A stretch of 64,000 nt of DNA. Origin: Hanleya hanleyi. Taxonomy: Eukaryota > Mollusca > Polyplacophora > Lepidopleurida > Hanleyidae. The position numbers and the translations under genes are program-made. This document shows positions 43,385-54,614 of this stretch, piece after piece; position 1 is the stretch's first letter; each line of letters begins with the position of its first letter. The notes beneath the pieces were generated by a model, which was not told the origin of the DNA, ran no database searches, and saw only the letters and a program-made list of their open reading frames with translations. The DNA is taken from contig JAVTVY010018870.1 in assembly GCA_036873755.1 (NCBI GenBank), forward strand, positions 1 to 64,000, in the 5' to 3' direction.

Positions 43385-43906
43385 AACTGAACATTTGAAG
43401 GGTTTCCCTTATGTGTGTAGTTGGCAGAAATTGTCATGCACATCTGAACTCCCACACTGAACACTTAAGTGTTTATTCAGATTCATCTGTTGTGCACATC
43501 TGTACTCTCCAGTGTGAGTTCGTTCAGAGGATATATGTACAAGTTCACATTTTAATATTCCGTTTTTACTCCTCCCAATATTTACATCATTATTATGTCC
43601 TACATATCTGTGTCCAGCACTTACATGTTATTGTATTTTCTCATGTTTGAATAGTTCTTTTGGCATACAGAACTCAAAATTATTTATTCCACAAGATTTT
43701 GTATGCCTTCTCGATGAACTGTGATCACAAACCCTTCAAGAGTACAGGTGTTATCTCTAGTGGGGATTCTCATGTGTTCATTCAGAAGGTGCTTTAGTGC
43801 ACACCTGTACTCACACTTTGAACACTTGAAGGGCTTCTCTCCAGTGTGAGTTCTCATGTGATCATTCAGATGGGACTACTGTACACTGATACTCTCACAC
43901 TGAACA
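43385..43906 (-). pseudogene. Decayed 3' part of the zinc-finger array
   Basis: Beyond the stop at 43907, finger sequence continues on the minus strand: one broken finger (stops and a frameshift near 43880), one legible finger (EKPFKCSKCEYRCALKHLLN, about 43780-43850), and older remnants at 43385-43530 (RTHTGEYRC, GKPFKCSV). The array was once longer. Confidence 0.8.
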
Positions 43907-44499
43907 CTAGAAGGGTTTCTCTCCAGTGTGAGTTCTCATGTGCCTATTCAGATGTGACTTATATGCAGACCTATACTCACACACTGAACACTTGAAGGGT
44001 TTCTCTCCAGTGTGAGTTCTCATGTGACTAATCAGATGTGACTTATATGCAGACCTATACTCACACACTGAACACTTGAAGGGTTTCTCTCCAGTGTGAG
44101 TTCTCATGTGACTAATCAGATTTGACTTTCCTGTAGACCTATACTCACACACTGAACACTTGAAGGGTTTCTCTCCAGTGTGAGTTCTCATGTGACTAAT
44201 CAGAGTGTCTTTTCGTGCACACCTGTACTCGCACACTGAACACTTGAAGGGTTTCTCTCCAGTGTGAATTATCAAGTGTCTATACAGATCGTATTTTCGT
44301 GCAGACCTATACTCACACACTGAACACTTGAAGGGTTTTTTCTTATTTGATGAATTATGTTTTTTCGAAAGCTGTCTCATCTCATTTAAGACATCGGCAG
44401 GGATAATAGAACCGTGTTCATTTCTCGCATGACGATAATAGTTTATCCTTGTTGAAAACTCAATGTGGGGACAGTGTCTGCAGCAGTAAATCTCTTCAC
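43907..44499 (-). CDS. Zinc-finger exon of a PRDM9-like gene (post-SET finger plus five C2H2 fingers)
   Basis: The exon follows the acceptor TTTTTACTTTCAG at 44500-44501, in phase 1. It encodes a diverged post-SET finger (EIYCCRHCPHIEFSTRINYY, then RHARNEH), a Lys/Ser/Asn-rich linker, and five tandem fingers of the form KCSVCEYR-SAYKSHL-ISHMRTHTGEKPF. Framework residues are nearly identical between fingers; differences fall on contact positions -1, +2, +3 and +6 (RYDR, RDTS, GSNS, YSHS, YSHR). A TAG directly after the fifth EKPF ends the frame at 43907. The post-SET finger has the CxxC-x12-HxxxxH pattern found after the SET domain in PRDM9. A start upstream at 44551 would read through the intron. 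Link to the SET exon at 63633-63843 is inferred from matching phase and strand. Confidence 0.75.
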
Positions 44500-47034
44500 C
44501 TGAAAGTAAAAAATACTTGAGATAAATTTTGCTAGCAGTTCTGGTGTGCACAAAATATGATTAAATATTTCCTTGAATCTGATCTTTACACGTTGAACTA
44601 CATAAAACAAAGAAGTACAGATATATTAAAACAAAGCTTTATGGGACTGGAGAATTCCTATTCATATAAATGGCAGATTCCAAGATAAACTAGGCCATTT
44701 GGTCCCAGACAGACGGAAAATTAAAATTCGCTTTTGAATGGATTTTTTTCTTTTATATGACTATCTGGAGTCCAAATAATAGAAAAATAATTATTCCAGA
44801 GCAAGGACCCGTGAAATTACACTTCTAGAGGAATTATAACATTTAGCTCCTATATTCAAGGTGTGGCCTCACTGTTGGTCATGAACTAACGATCGAACTC
44901 AAAGGGTACCAGATACATGATTACACGTGGTGAAAGCAGCAAGTGGTTGTTGTTGAGTTCGACCCGACAACCTGGTATTAATTTCATGAACTAAAAATGT
45001 ACAAATATCGAACAATCATCGATAAAGTTACGCTCGTCGCTTGAAGCGAACGTTATTGTATTGGACCAACAACTGAAACCGAAGAAATAACGAAAACTTG
45101 ATGAAACGAGAAGACTTTACCATGCCCGAACAACACACTTTTGCAAATGGCGCCGAGAAAGGACGAAAACGAGGCTCATCCGGCAAAGCTGTACGAGAGG
45201 TGAAAGGTCGAATGTGTGTGATCGTTTATGTCGAAGTTTGATCAATTTCACGATCACAGCATATGAATGACGTTGAACACGTTAAAATTGTTACACTGAT
45301 TAATTTGACCAACTCGAGAAAAAGTATTGGAGGCCATGGATGGTTCTACAGTCGCGTGGACATTTTAGCACATTTTTCACACCGTACTATTCAGCCGTGT
45401 GATCGTCAGTGTTCTTGACAAATTGACCTGACGTTCACAGCCAATGATTGCAAGGCTTTTTTAAAATAGTTGAACAACCTAAAATTAAAAAAATAACATT
45501 CATCACACAAGAACAAGCTCAGATTTAACACATCAAAGCGTTAAATCTACAGGATTTAGATCACCTATTATCTAAAATGCGTATCAAAGATGGCCACTTT
45601 TTCTTTGGGAATATTTGCTGTCAAACTTTCAGTTGTTCTCGACATAAAAATTTGAAAATATATAAAATCATTTCATTGCGTGACCTATGCTTGATATTCA
45701 TGTTAGAACTCAATATTCTTTATAATTTTGACTTATAAAATATCTGCAACTGGTAATAAAATTGATTTTTAATGTGTTGAAAAATTTGACATACACATGG
45801 CCTAGAATATCTTAGAATCTGCCATATATGTAAACTTGATCCTGTAGGCTATTATATATGTAACAAGCCTGGAATCTAGAACTTGGTCGAAAACATACCA
45901 GTCTCGGAAAATGCAAAGAGCTGCGACTATTTATCCGCGATAACTGTGTGGGCCTAAACATGTATGCGATGTCGTAATGATACAATTTTTCTTAGGGCCA
46001 AATTTTGAAAGAAATCTTTCGGAACTCTTCACGAAAAAATGCTTTCTCACAGGTCCACGTTCCTGCCGAAGCAACAACATGGGAACACACCGGTTTTCAA
46101 TTTAACATTCCGGTTTTTCTCTTGAAATAAGTGGAGATATATATGGATTTCTCCAACTCTAGATCTGTATTTTATTTGCATCCCGCAAAATGATCTGTCA
46201 CGAAGGCGAATGTAAAACTGTCTTTAAGATTGGGTGATATGATGTAAAGAAAAAGTTATCCAATCATTCAAACTTGTTCAATAATTTCCAGAATTTATAT
46301 TTATCTGGCACATTTCACGTTTATTATGCCATTAGACAAATTTTTAGTATTATGTATACATTTGGGAATAATGCAGAACTAATTAAATGGGTTTTTTTTT
46401 CTTTTTCAAATACTACCGACATGTTGCTGATGTTATGTTTTATTGTTTTAGTTGAAATCTTTGAACATATTAAATTTCTTAGTGTGATAGCTAAAACAAT
46501 ACTCTAATTTACAATTTCAGTTTTTCCGAAATCATGTTACTGCATGACATATAGCGAAGGCCAATTTTTTGTAATTCTTTTACTAACTGCTTGCATTCGT
46601 TTAAACTGCTGCCTACGAATTAGGTAAGTAATAAATGTATGATCATTCTTGGTGGTCAGCGACAGATGACGGATTGGATTCTTCCCCCATTCGCTGTGCC
46701 GTATGATACTAAAGACAGTATGGATACTGAGAGTTTGCAAGTCACCAACACCAAGGTTGGGCAAATTAGCATGATAATCTACAGCATTTGAGAATAATGC
46801 GGCCCTTTTACAGCAAGATGGTATAATTAGGTCTTTCCATTTCCAATGGATAGACCTTTTGTTATTCTACGGATTATTATTATTATTATTCCACTTTTGA
46901 AATAGCGGCTAAACGGCTTGATATACAGCTTAGATATTTGGAACATTTGTAGATACCGGGCTGAAGTTTCTGGTACAGGTGTTCAATTTTGACCTTGACC
47001 TTGACCTATTGAGCTATGGGCTTTTTTGATAAAA
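44500..47034. other. Presumed intron sequence, no gene recognised
   Basis: A GGCGCCATTTGC segment and a possible donor GTAAAG occur near 45120-45165 on the minus strand and could mark a separate promoter or first exon for the zinc-finger gene. A triplet run (ATT)n and AAGGTCA-type repeats (GACCTTGACCTTGACC) near 46870-47005 mark repetitive DNA into which the DIRS elements may have inserted. Confidence 0.35.
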
Positions 47035-47382
47035 ATCAAACATTTATAAACAATGTTTCTATTTGTTACCAAATCAAACCTGTTTCAATTCATGCCTAAT
47101 AATCTCCGTCAGGAAGATGATACAACGTAGAAAACGGAAGTTAAAACTAAAAGTTAGCTCCCCTAGCGGAGAGTTGTCCGCCCCTAGGAGAGCTCTCCCA
47201 TCCCATTCCAGCAGGATTACTATATAGGCTCTGCACCAGCCATACTCGCCCTCTATTCTCATTATAATTACCGAGACCTGTAGTGTTTAAGGCCGGCATG
47301 AGGGGACGGAGGGAGGGACCAATCAAATTGAAACAGGTTTGATTTGGTAACAAATAGAAACATTGTTTATAAATGTTTGATA
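47035..47382. repeat. Inverted-flanked block at the end of DIRS element 2
   Basis: A 60-bp sequence beginning AAACATTTATAAACAATG recurs inverted at both ends (47035-47094 and 47321-47382). The interior is an inverted copy of the element's own 5' terminal region (53390-53595). It resembles the internal complementary region of DIRS elements but lies outside the left ITR. Confidence 0.7.
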
Positions 47383-48536
47383 TTTGTAGCCCAAATCTTA
47401 AACCTGTTTCAATTCATGCCACAGTACCAACATATGGAGGCGGGAATCTCGGCCTTGTGGTAACTCCCATAGCAGGCTAGTAATCGCTGGAACGACACAG
47501 ACATGGGTATAAATCTGAGACATTATTACACATCAAGTTAACCCTGGTTACAGACACATAGGGTAATTGAAGGAATTGATACAGTTTTACTTATCTGAGT
47601 GTCTCCATCCATGTAACTGTGCTCGTGATGTGGTACACATTTCCACCAAGTTGCAGGAATCCCGGGGCACCGTAGGCAACAACAAGGTCCTCTTGGTAGA
47701 CTCTGTATGACTAGGGGGGTCGTCAGCCGCAGCCGTTGCATACAGGGAGATCCTTGGCCCAACCATAAGTAAGGGGAGGACATGCGCTGCCAATACTTGG
47801 AAGGTACCAAGTCCACACCACTCTCAGTCCGCAAGCTTCTTGAGGTCAACTCACCATACTTGGAGTGATGAACGATGCGTTGGAATTGACCGTGCTTGCT
47901 CCCTGGGTCCTGCTACACATTCGTCAACTCTCTGTACTTGCATCACTAATGTTGACCCTAGGCCTGGAGCAGGTGTCTTTTGAGTTGAAAGCACAGAGGA
48001 CCCAGCTGAGACATCTAGAAGGAAGTCAGTTTCTGAAGAACAGAAGCAAATTTCAGTTAGGAGTAAACCCTATCCTGGTGTTAGGCCTTCATTGGTGATT
48101 ATAGAATCCACGGCCGGTTAACTGACTTATTTCTACCTTCTGAGATGCCTCTTATCATATAATATATGTAATAATAATAATATGACTGAGATGAGATGAT
48201 ACAGCAAGATGGCTGTCTTGCTGTGATGGTGACAATTTTGCCGCCCCCCCCCCTCTTTTTCTGAAATTACTCACAATGTGCTGGGTAGCCACAGTGGCCC
48301 AAGCGTGGTCACACTATTGATTGCACTGTCATATCCCTCAGACAGATATTAGTGAACGTGGAGTTAATTGTTCAGGCATAAGACAGGATAATGTCATGGA
48401 GGGGTCAGTTCTTCCATACAGGCCATGACGCAGCGATGGCACGAATCACATTAGAAGAAGCAGAAGACAGTAGTGGGGCGTCAATGGTATATCTACCTTC
48501 TGCCAATTGATAAGACTATTTTATGGTCTTCTTCAA

Positions 48537-49170
48537 CTACGCGGCTTTTTTAAATGTCAAGCCTTGCTGACAGGCGAAGGGACAGAATAACCGTAGCCGA
48601 GAGCCGTGAATGGATCGGTACGAGAAGATAGTGGCGGATGGCTCGAACAGGACATAGCAGAAGATCGTCCTCGAGGCCATGTACAAAGTCTGACAACACA
48701 GGAATGGAGTACGACGTTGAGCGCACGGACCTGAACAAACAGACTCATTTTTGGCGATAAATTCAGGAATGGGCCGAAAAGAAATGCAGGACCGATCCGC
48801 TGTCCAGAACATAGAAGATCTTTCAAGAGCATGAAGTATAGACAGTCTGGACGCCAAAGCAAACGCCGCCACGACGGCCGTCTTATAAGACACAGTTTTT
48901 ATAGACTCGGACTCTAAGGGTTCAAAAAGGTGGTATAATCAGAGCACACAGAACCACACCGATATCCCATTTCGGTAACAGTTGGCGAGTACAACGCGAC
49001 TGTAATGCGAAGGCGTGAATAAGAACAGAGATATTATCGTTAAGGCTAATGTCGGAACCCAAGGTAAGACGTAACACCCTATTCAATTCCTGCCAGAGCA
49101 GATCGACAGCCTTCCATGGTGCTAATATGAAACTCCCTATCCTGGTGAAGGTGAAGGATGAAGTCAATTA
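48537..49170 (-). pseudogene. Tyrosine recombinase remnant of DIRS element 2
   Basis: Two frames match the intact recombinase at 54615: FALQSRCTRQLLPKWDIGVV and SISFRPIPEFIAKNESV (the latter with IPEFIAKNES identical). Frameshifts and stops occur between and after them. The C-terminal catalytic His, Arg and Tyr region is not recoverable by eye. Confidence 0.9.
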
Positions 49171-50871
49171 CGAGGGAAATAGAGTCGGGAACGATCACGT
49201 CCTCGGCACCAGGACAAATATAGGAACGTAGTGAGTAAGATCCTACATATAATAAACAACCTTAAGGTTGACGACAGCACCATAATGTCAAAGTCTAACC
49301 ATTGGTGTAACGGTTAATATAGGAATAAAGTACTTGATGGAGAAAGTCGGAAAAACTGTCCCACAAGTACACCACGAAGACATTGTGTTGATCAAGCACA
49401 ATCCTAAGGTAAATGGATCTCAACATAATGTTAGTGTGATAAAGTCAACATGGCTCTGTGTTAACACTGTGCTGGATTCAATTAAAGGCGACTAGTCCGT
49501 CATTCCCAATCCCGCCGTCGTCCTCAGAGAATATCCATGTCCATAATCCAAAGACCTATTCCATATAACAGTATTTAACCAAATACTGCTGATTCCAATA
49601 CAATTTTGATATTCTGAACTCCAGACTGGAAACAGCAAGGCCTGGACAGAACTCTCTTCGTAAAGTAAAGACGAACCTAAGTAAATCACATTGTGAAAAA
49701 CCCGAGAGGAATTGATACAAGTGGAAAGTTGACGCCAAACGAACGGACTTCCCCTCCCACCGATGATCGACGATGGAGAATCAAAGGAAGTGCCGATGAA
49801 TGGATATAAAATATGCAACTCGCAAATGAAGAAATGACGTGACAAACGGCGTTATGGCGTACCGGAAACGTCTAACCGATGTAATAGAATGACGCACAGG
49901 CGTATGAGAGACACATGACGGTGTAATGAACATGTCGTCAAGGTGTAATAGGAAAGCGTAATGTGAAAAATGCGAGAAAAACATTGTATATGATAAACAA
50001 CGTAGTGATTTCCTCATTCACAACAATTTAATGTATATACATGCTCATCATGGAGCAGGATACAACTTATAAAAGCACACGACGTAACAGAAGGGCGTTG
50101 CAAACAGTAACCCCGAAGTCGATTATAATAATTTTCCTTCTCTTTAAACGCAGTAGAGATGAACATATTAAATGTTTGTAGCGTTAATCACCAAATGTAA
50201 GCTCAATGAGATAAATGGGATTATGGATCTTTGTGTCAGTGAAGATGAATAATGTATCAATGAACATGGTTACATTATGACCTCTCCCGATGTAATTTGT
50301 CTCCTGTACATGAACTTCAGTACTGGAGTTTTATATGGAGAGAATATAAAACATTTACAACAATGTTACTATTAATAACCAAATAGTCACACAACCGACA
50401 TCCAGAACAAAGATTTTCCAGGTAACCAAGAAAGATCCTTAAAGAATTTTAAATTCCCGAAGAGAGGAAATACATTTATCTCTCGCCGGCAGGAAAGTGA
50501 GGTTATTCAAAAAATTTATAATTTGAAATGACCTAGCACGAACAATTTGTCGAGAAGAACAGTAGGAACATTACTAAAAAAGCAGTTTGATGCTCTAGTA
50601 GACTGTACCGGTAATACATACCTGGTAGAAAGAAACCATAGAAGACTTCAAGACTCGCGTGTCACTAGGCTTGATCCTTGGCCGGCCAATACCTTCCCAC
50701 TCCCGCTAGTAATTTTAAATTTTCTCAAATGGAAGAAATTAAAATTAGTGCATAACTCCATCTGAATTATAAGCGTAATACAGTATACAGATGGAACCAA
50801 CATGGTGTGAAATAAAACAAGCAATGTAATAATCAGACAATTGTGTTTCAAGAAAAATCACACTTTCACAT

Positions 50872-50951
50872 AGTGGGTGAATAGGTTTACTCACTCACGT
50901 AAACCAGCATAAGTGGGTGAATAGGTTTACTCACTCACGTAAACCAGCACG
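50872..50951. repeat. 40-bp direct duplication
   Basis: AGTGGGTGAATAGGTTTACT and the following 18 bases repeat exactly at a 40-bp offset. Confidence 0.95.
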
Positions 50952-53127
50952 TGATCTCATTGTTGTTCGACACACCCTTAATTACATAGAGAGATCAGTA
51001 AAGAAGCTCATTAAGATGCGACACAGGGTCGAAGTAAATAGGGTTGAGTTGTGATTACGTAACACAAATGCAACAATCATGCTTCATATTCAAGTCAGCA
51101 TGAAAGACATAAAACCTCTGTAAGGTCTCTCTTGAATACAGGATATCAAAATCATACGTAATAAAACTTGATATCACAAGAGATTACATTTTGGTAGGAC
51201 CAAGGAACTGAATGTATGAAAGTGAACCCACCAAAACTGCAAGTCCGAACAGACGCAACAACAACAACATGAAAATTTGACGGCTGCAAATAAAGTATCC
51301 GATCTCTCCGGCGGGAAGAAACGAAAAACCCCCGCCGATGAGGATACAATTTACAACCCTACCTGAGATATACACAAACTCAATGCATAAAATTCATGAA
51401 TCAACGAAACCAAACCTGATCGTTTATTGTAGAGATCACCATCGGCCTTCAAAACTCAGCACTAAAAGGCAAACTTACAGAAATGCCGGGAACTAAGTAC
51501 GAATCTGTCACAAATTGAGCAATAAAAACGAGGTCGCGAGAGCCCGTAAAAACCCACACCAAACACAGCGGGTCGAACTCATTGTTCGTGTGAAGACGTG
51601 ATATTGAATACACATTGTCTCCATCACGCCGGACTGTGTTATCAGATAAGCCCGATATTAATATTGACTTTAGAAAATATATCGGGTAATAATTTCAAGA
51701 TATAAGAATTTTGAAAACTCCGACAAGAGCCAATCAATTTCGCGACGTACGTCCGAAGACAATAAACACATGGCAGATGGAAAAACAGACCATGTGAAGT
51801 CTACAAAATTTGCCCAAACAAAATTTTGACAAGACAGAAATGTGAAAGAAAAACTATCCCCAAAATATTAATTTAATCACCATCGAACCATTGACAAAAA
51901 TGACATAGGTGAGACAACATACGGCGAGGAAGTATTCCTTCGTCCGACATTTAATACGAGGATTATTCGAAGTAGACGGCATATCCGGCAGCAACGCTAA
52001 AAGCGCATCCAAATTATCCGAAAAACCATCATTGACGTATGTTCCTAACTTTACAATGAAGAAAAAGGAATCACAGATGAACTCGACGAGACCGGTGTAG
52101 GAGAACGTCGAGTCGAAGTACGAGAACGGCATACCGGAGAACGGGAGGGCCGAAAAATAGAACTAGAATTCCCGGTCTAATTCTCACCGATTTCGTAAGC
52201 AGTATGCACTATTTTAATAAGCAATAATCGTCGACAGATTGGATATTTAACGATGGAAATTGATTGAAATATCAAACATTTATAAACAATGTTTCTATCT
52301 GTTACCAAATCAACCTGTCTCAATCCACCATTATATCAGTTTGACCTCATACCCGATAATAGTCTAGTTGATAATATTTGATGGGATGAAAATAATGGTT
52401 TGTCTTTTAGATCATCACTTGTGACCATCCTCGTCAATGTGAATACTTTCAGTATATTTCCAATACAAATTAAACATTTATAAACAATGTTTCTATTTGT
52501 TACCCCAACTCAATCCTAAAATTGAAGTCCCGTAACATGTCATTTCGCTATTATAGAATCGCTGATTCATCAATAAACGAAACCGCAAAAGCAATTTTGA
52601 CACTCAATGGTAGGTCTGAATAACCCACCATAAAACGAGAAACGGATTTAGAACTGCGTGATGAATTAACCCGCAAAGGAGAAACAGACAAGACACGTTT
52701 ATTCCGTTTAGGTAACGGAGTGTGAAAACAAAAAGACAAAGGAGAGGTCGAGCATGATATGCGAACCCACTGCATTTCATTGTCCGACGAGAACAATGGA
52801 TTGCTAAGGCACGGCAGGTTAGAAAAATCTTTGTCGAAGTAGACAAAGGAACCGGTTTGACTGCATACATAGCCAAACCTATACATGTAGGCTGTCTAAC
52901 TAGACGTAGAACCGTCCCGCTAGTATATTTATAGAGGCGGGCGAGTTCTGATTACTAAGACCATGGGAAACATTTATATAATTGCAACGATAACTTCGTT
53001 AGCTTTCAGGACAATTACAAGCAATTCCCAACAGACGTCTGTCGACTTCCGAAAGAAACGGGTCGCCAGACGCCTGCAAAGGTAAGCCCGACTAGCCTGG
53101 GCGAAATTTCCCCACGCTAACGGGTCT

Positions 53128-53247
53128 CTAATATACACTCGGCGAACTTCGCCGATAACACAACTCTTTACAAGAAAACCAAACCGTGTGGGCGTCCAAA
53201 CTGGACCACCATTTCACACACGAATAACATGCATTAGATATCGGAAT
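53128..53247 (-). pseudogene. gag remnant of DIRS element 2
   Basis: The translated piece ACYSCVKWWSSLDAHTVWFS with CKELCYR matches the Cys/His cluster at the gag N-terminus of element 1 (C-x2-C, D-x-H, C, C). The frame stops shortly after. Confidence 0.75.
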
Positions 53248-53611
53248 CTCAGACATAACTAATGAAAGAATTTCCGACAATAATGAAAGAATTTCCGACA
53301 AGAAATAACACAAGTCAAAACCGATAAGGATACTGAGGGTCGTTACAACAACAACCCAGGTTGTATAAACACTTCCTTCCTGATGTGTACTGGTCGAGGT
53401 ACAACAGAGAATAGAGGACGAGTATGGCTGGTGCAGAGCCTATATAGTAATCCTGCTGGAATGGGATGGGAGAGCTCTCCTAGGGGCGGACAACTCTCCG
53501 CTAGGAGAGCTAACTTTTAGTTTTAACTTCCGTTTTCTACGTTGTATCATCTTCCTGACGGAGATTATTAGGCATGAATTGAAACAGGTTTAAGATTTGG
53601 GCTACAAATAC

Positions 53612-53946
53612 ACCATTTTGCGAATATTGACCAAACGCATAAGGCCATGCAGCTGAAATTTGAAATGTGAAAGTTTGCAGATACACCCAACAAAATAACC
53701 AATAAAATCAGTAGGTCACGGAAGCGGTTTTACAGTTCTCTCCCCTGGTGCTGTTTTTCGTGTCGCCTGCGTACAGCAAAAAATAAAGAACATATCTAAA
53801 GGAAAGTTGATGGTTGCTAAGTGTTAAATATGGCCATGCTGTAGTTATATTTTTGAATTGTTACGTAACAAGAAAATTTAGTTATCTCCCCTTTAATACT
53901 TTTCAAAACCCGTTATTTTATAAGGAAATAGGCTACGGCATTGATA
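53612..53946. other. Spacer between the two DIRS elements
   Basis: No gene or repeat recognised in these 335 bp. Confidence 0.4.
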
Positions 53947-54241
53947 TGAAACATTTATAAATAATGTTATTGTTTATTATTAAAACAAACCCGTTGTTAC
54001 TATATGCCACTTTTCCTCCATTTGGAGATCCACTGCAAACAAAATTAACTCCCCTTAACGGTCCCCTGGATCGTCCGCCAGGTGGCGTGCTCTTCGCGCA
54101 TGTCCCATTCTCTTTTTCTGTGCAATGGCAAGACCTGTTTATGACAAGGCCGAGCCAAGCGGGGAGGATGGGTGGGTAAATCAAACCGTAACAACGGGTT
54201 TGTTTTAATAATAAACAATAACATTATTTATAAATGTTTCA
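53947..54241. repeat. Inverted-flanked block at the end of DIRS element 1
   Basis: A 54-bp sequence, AAACATTTATAAATAATG to CCCGTTGTTAC, occurs inverted at 53947-54000 and 54187-54241. Between them is an inverted copy of the element's 5' terminal region (60191-60340). Same arrangement as in DIRS element 2. Confidence 0.75.
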
Positions 54242-54614
54242 TGTTTATGTCTTAAAACGTCACCCGTTGTTACTATATGCCAGACTCCCAACAGTGGGGG
54301 TTGGGTAGCCGGCCTTGTGGCTTGCTTTGGCTTAAGCGGAGCACGCCCTGTTCTGATTCTATAATTCTAATATGTAATATCATGATAATTCCCGTGTCGT
54401 ATAGAAGCGTAGGGAACTCAAGGTATTACGAGTAGTGCGGTGAGTGGGGGAATGAATTCCGACCATCTGCCCGCATACCCGGCTTAGATAATCAGATGCC
54501 ATCGTGATGCCTTGAAGTCCCTTCGTCTCTGGCACGGCTCGTCTTCAGTACTTACCGAATTGTCAGGATCTTGCTTGCTTGAGCGGCGCCCCCCCCTTTT
54601 CTTCTTAGTGGAAA

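Larger units (their letters stand above)
47383..53611 (-). mobile_element. DIRS-like retrotransposon 2 (decayed)
   Basis: Inverted terminal repeats ATTTGTAGCCCAAATCTTAA (47383) and complement ending at 53611 bound a 6.2-kb element. Remnants of gag (53128-53247) and tyrosine recombinase (48537-49170) are in the order and orientation of DIRS element 1. All frames are broken, so it is dead. A 40-bp direct repeat lies at 50872-50951. Confidence 0.85.

Noticed and set aside
44500..44551. Start codon at 44551 for the zinc-finger protein
   Set aside because: A good acceptor at 44500 lies between it and the coding part, so it is intronic.
45120..45180. First coding exon of the zinc-finger gene
   Set aside because: A donor-like site exists, but the frame matching the 44499 acceptor has no ATG before a stop, so only a non-coding exon could be argued.
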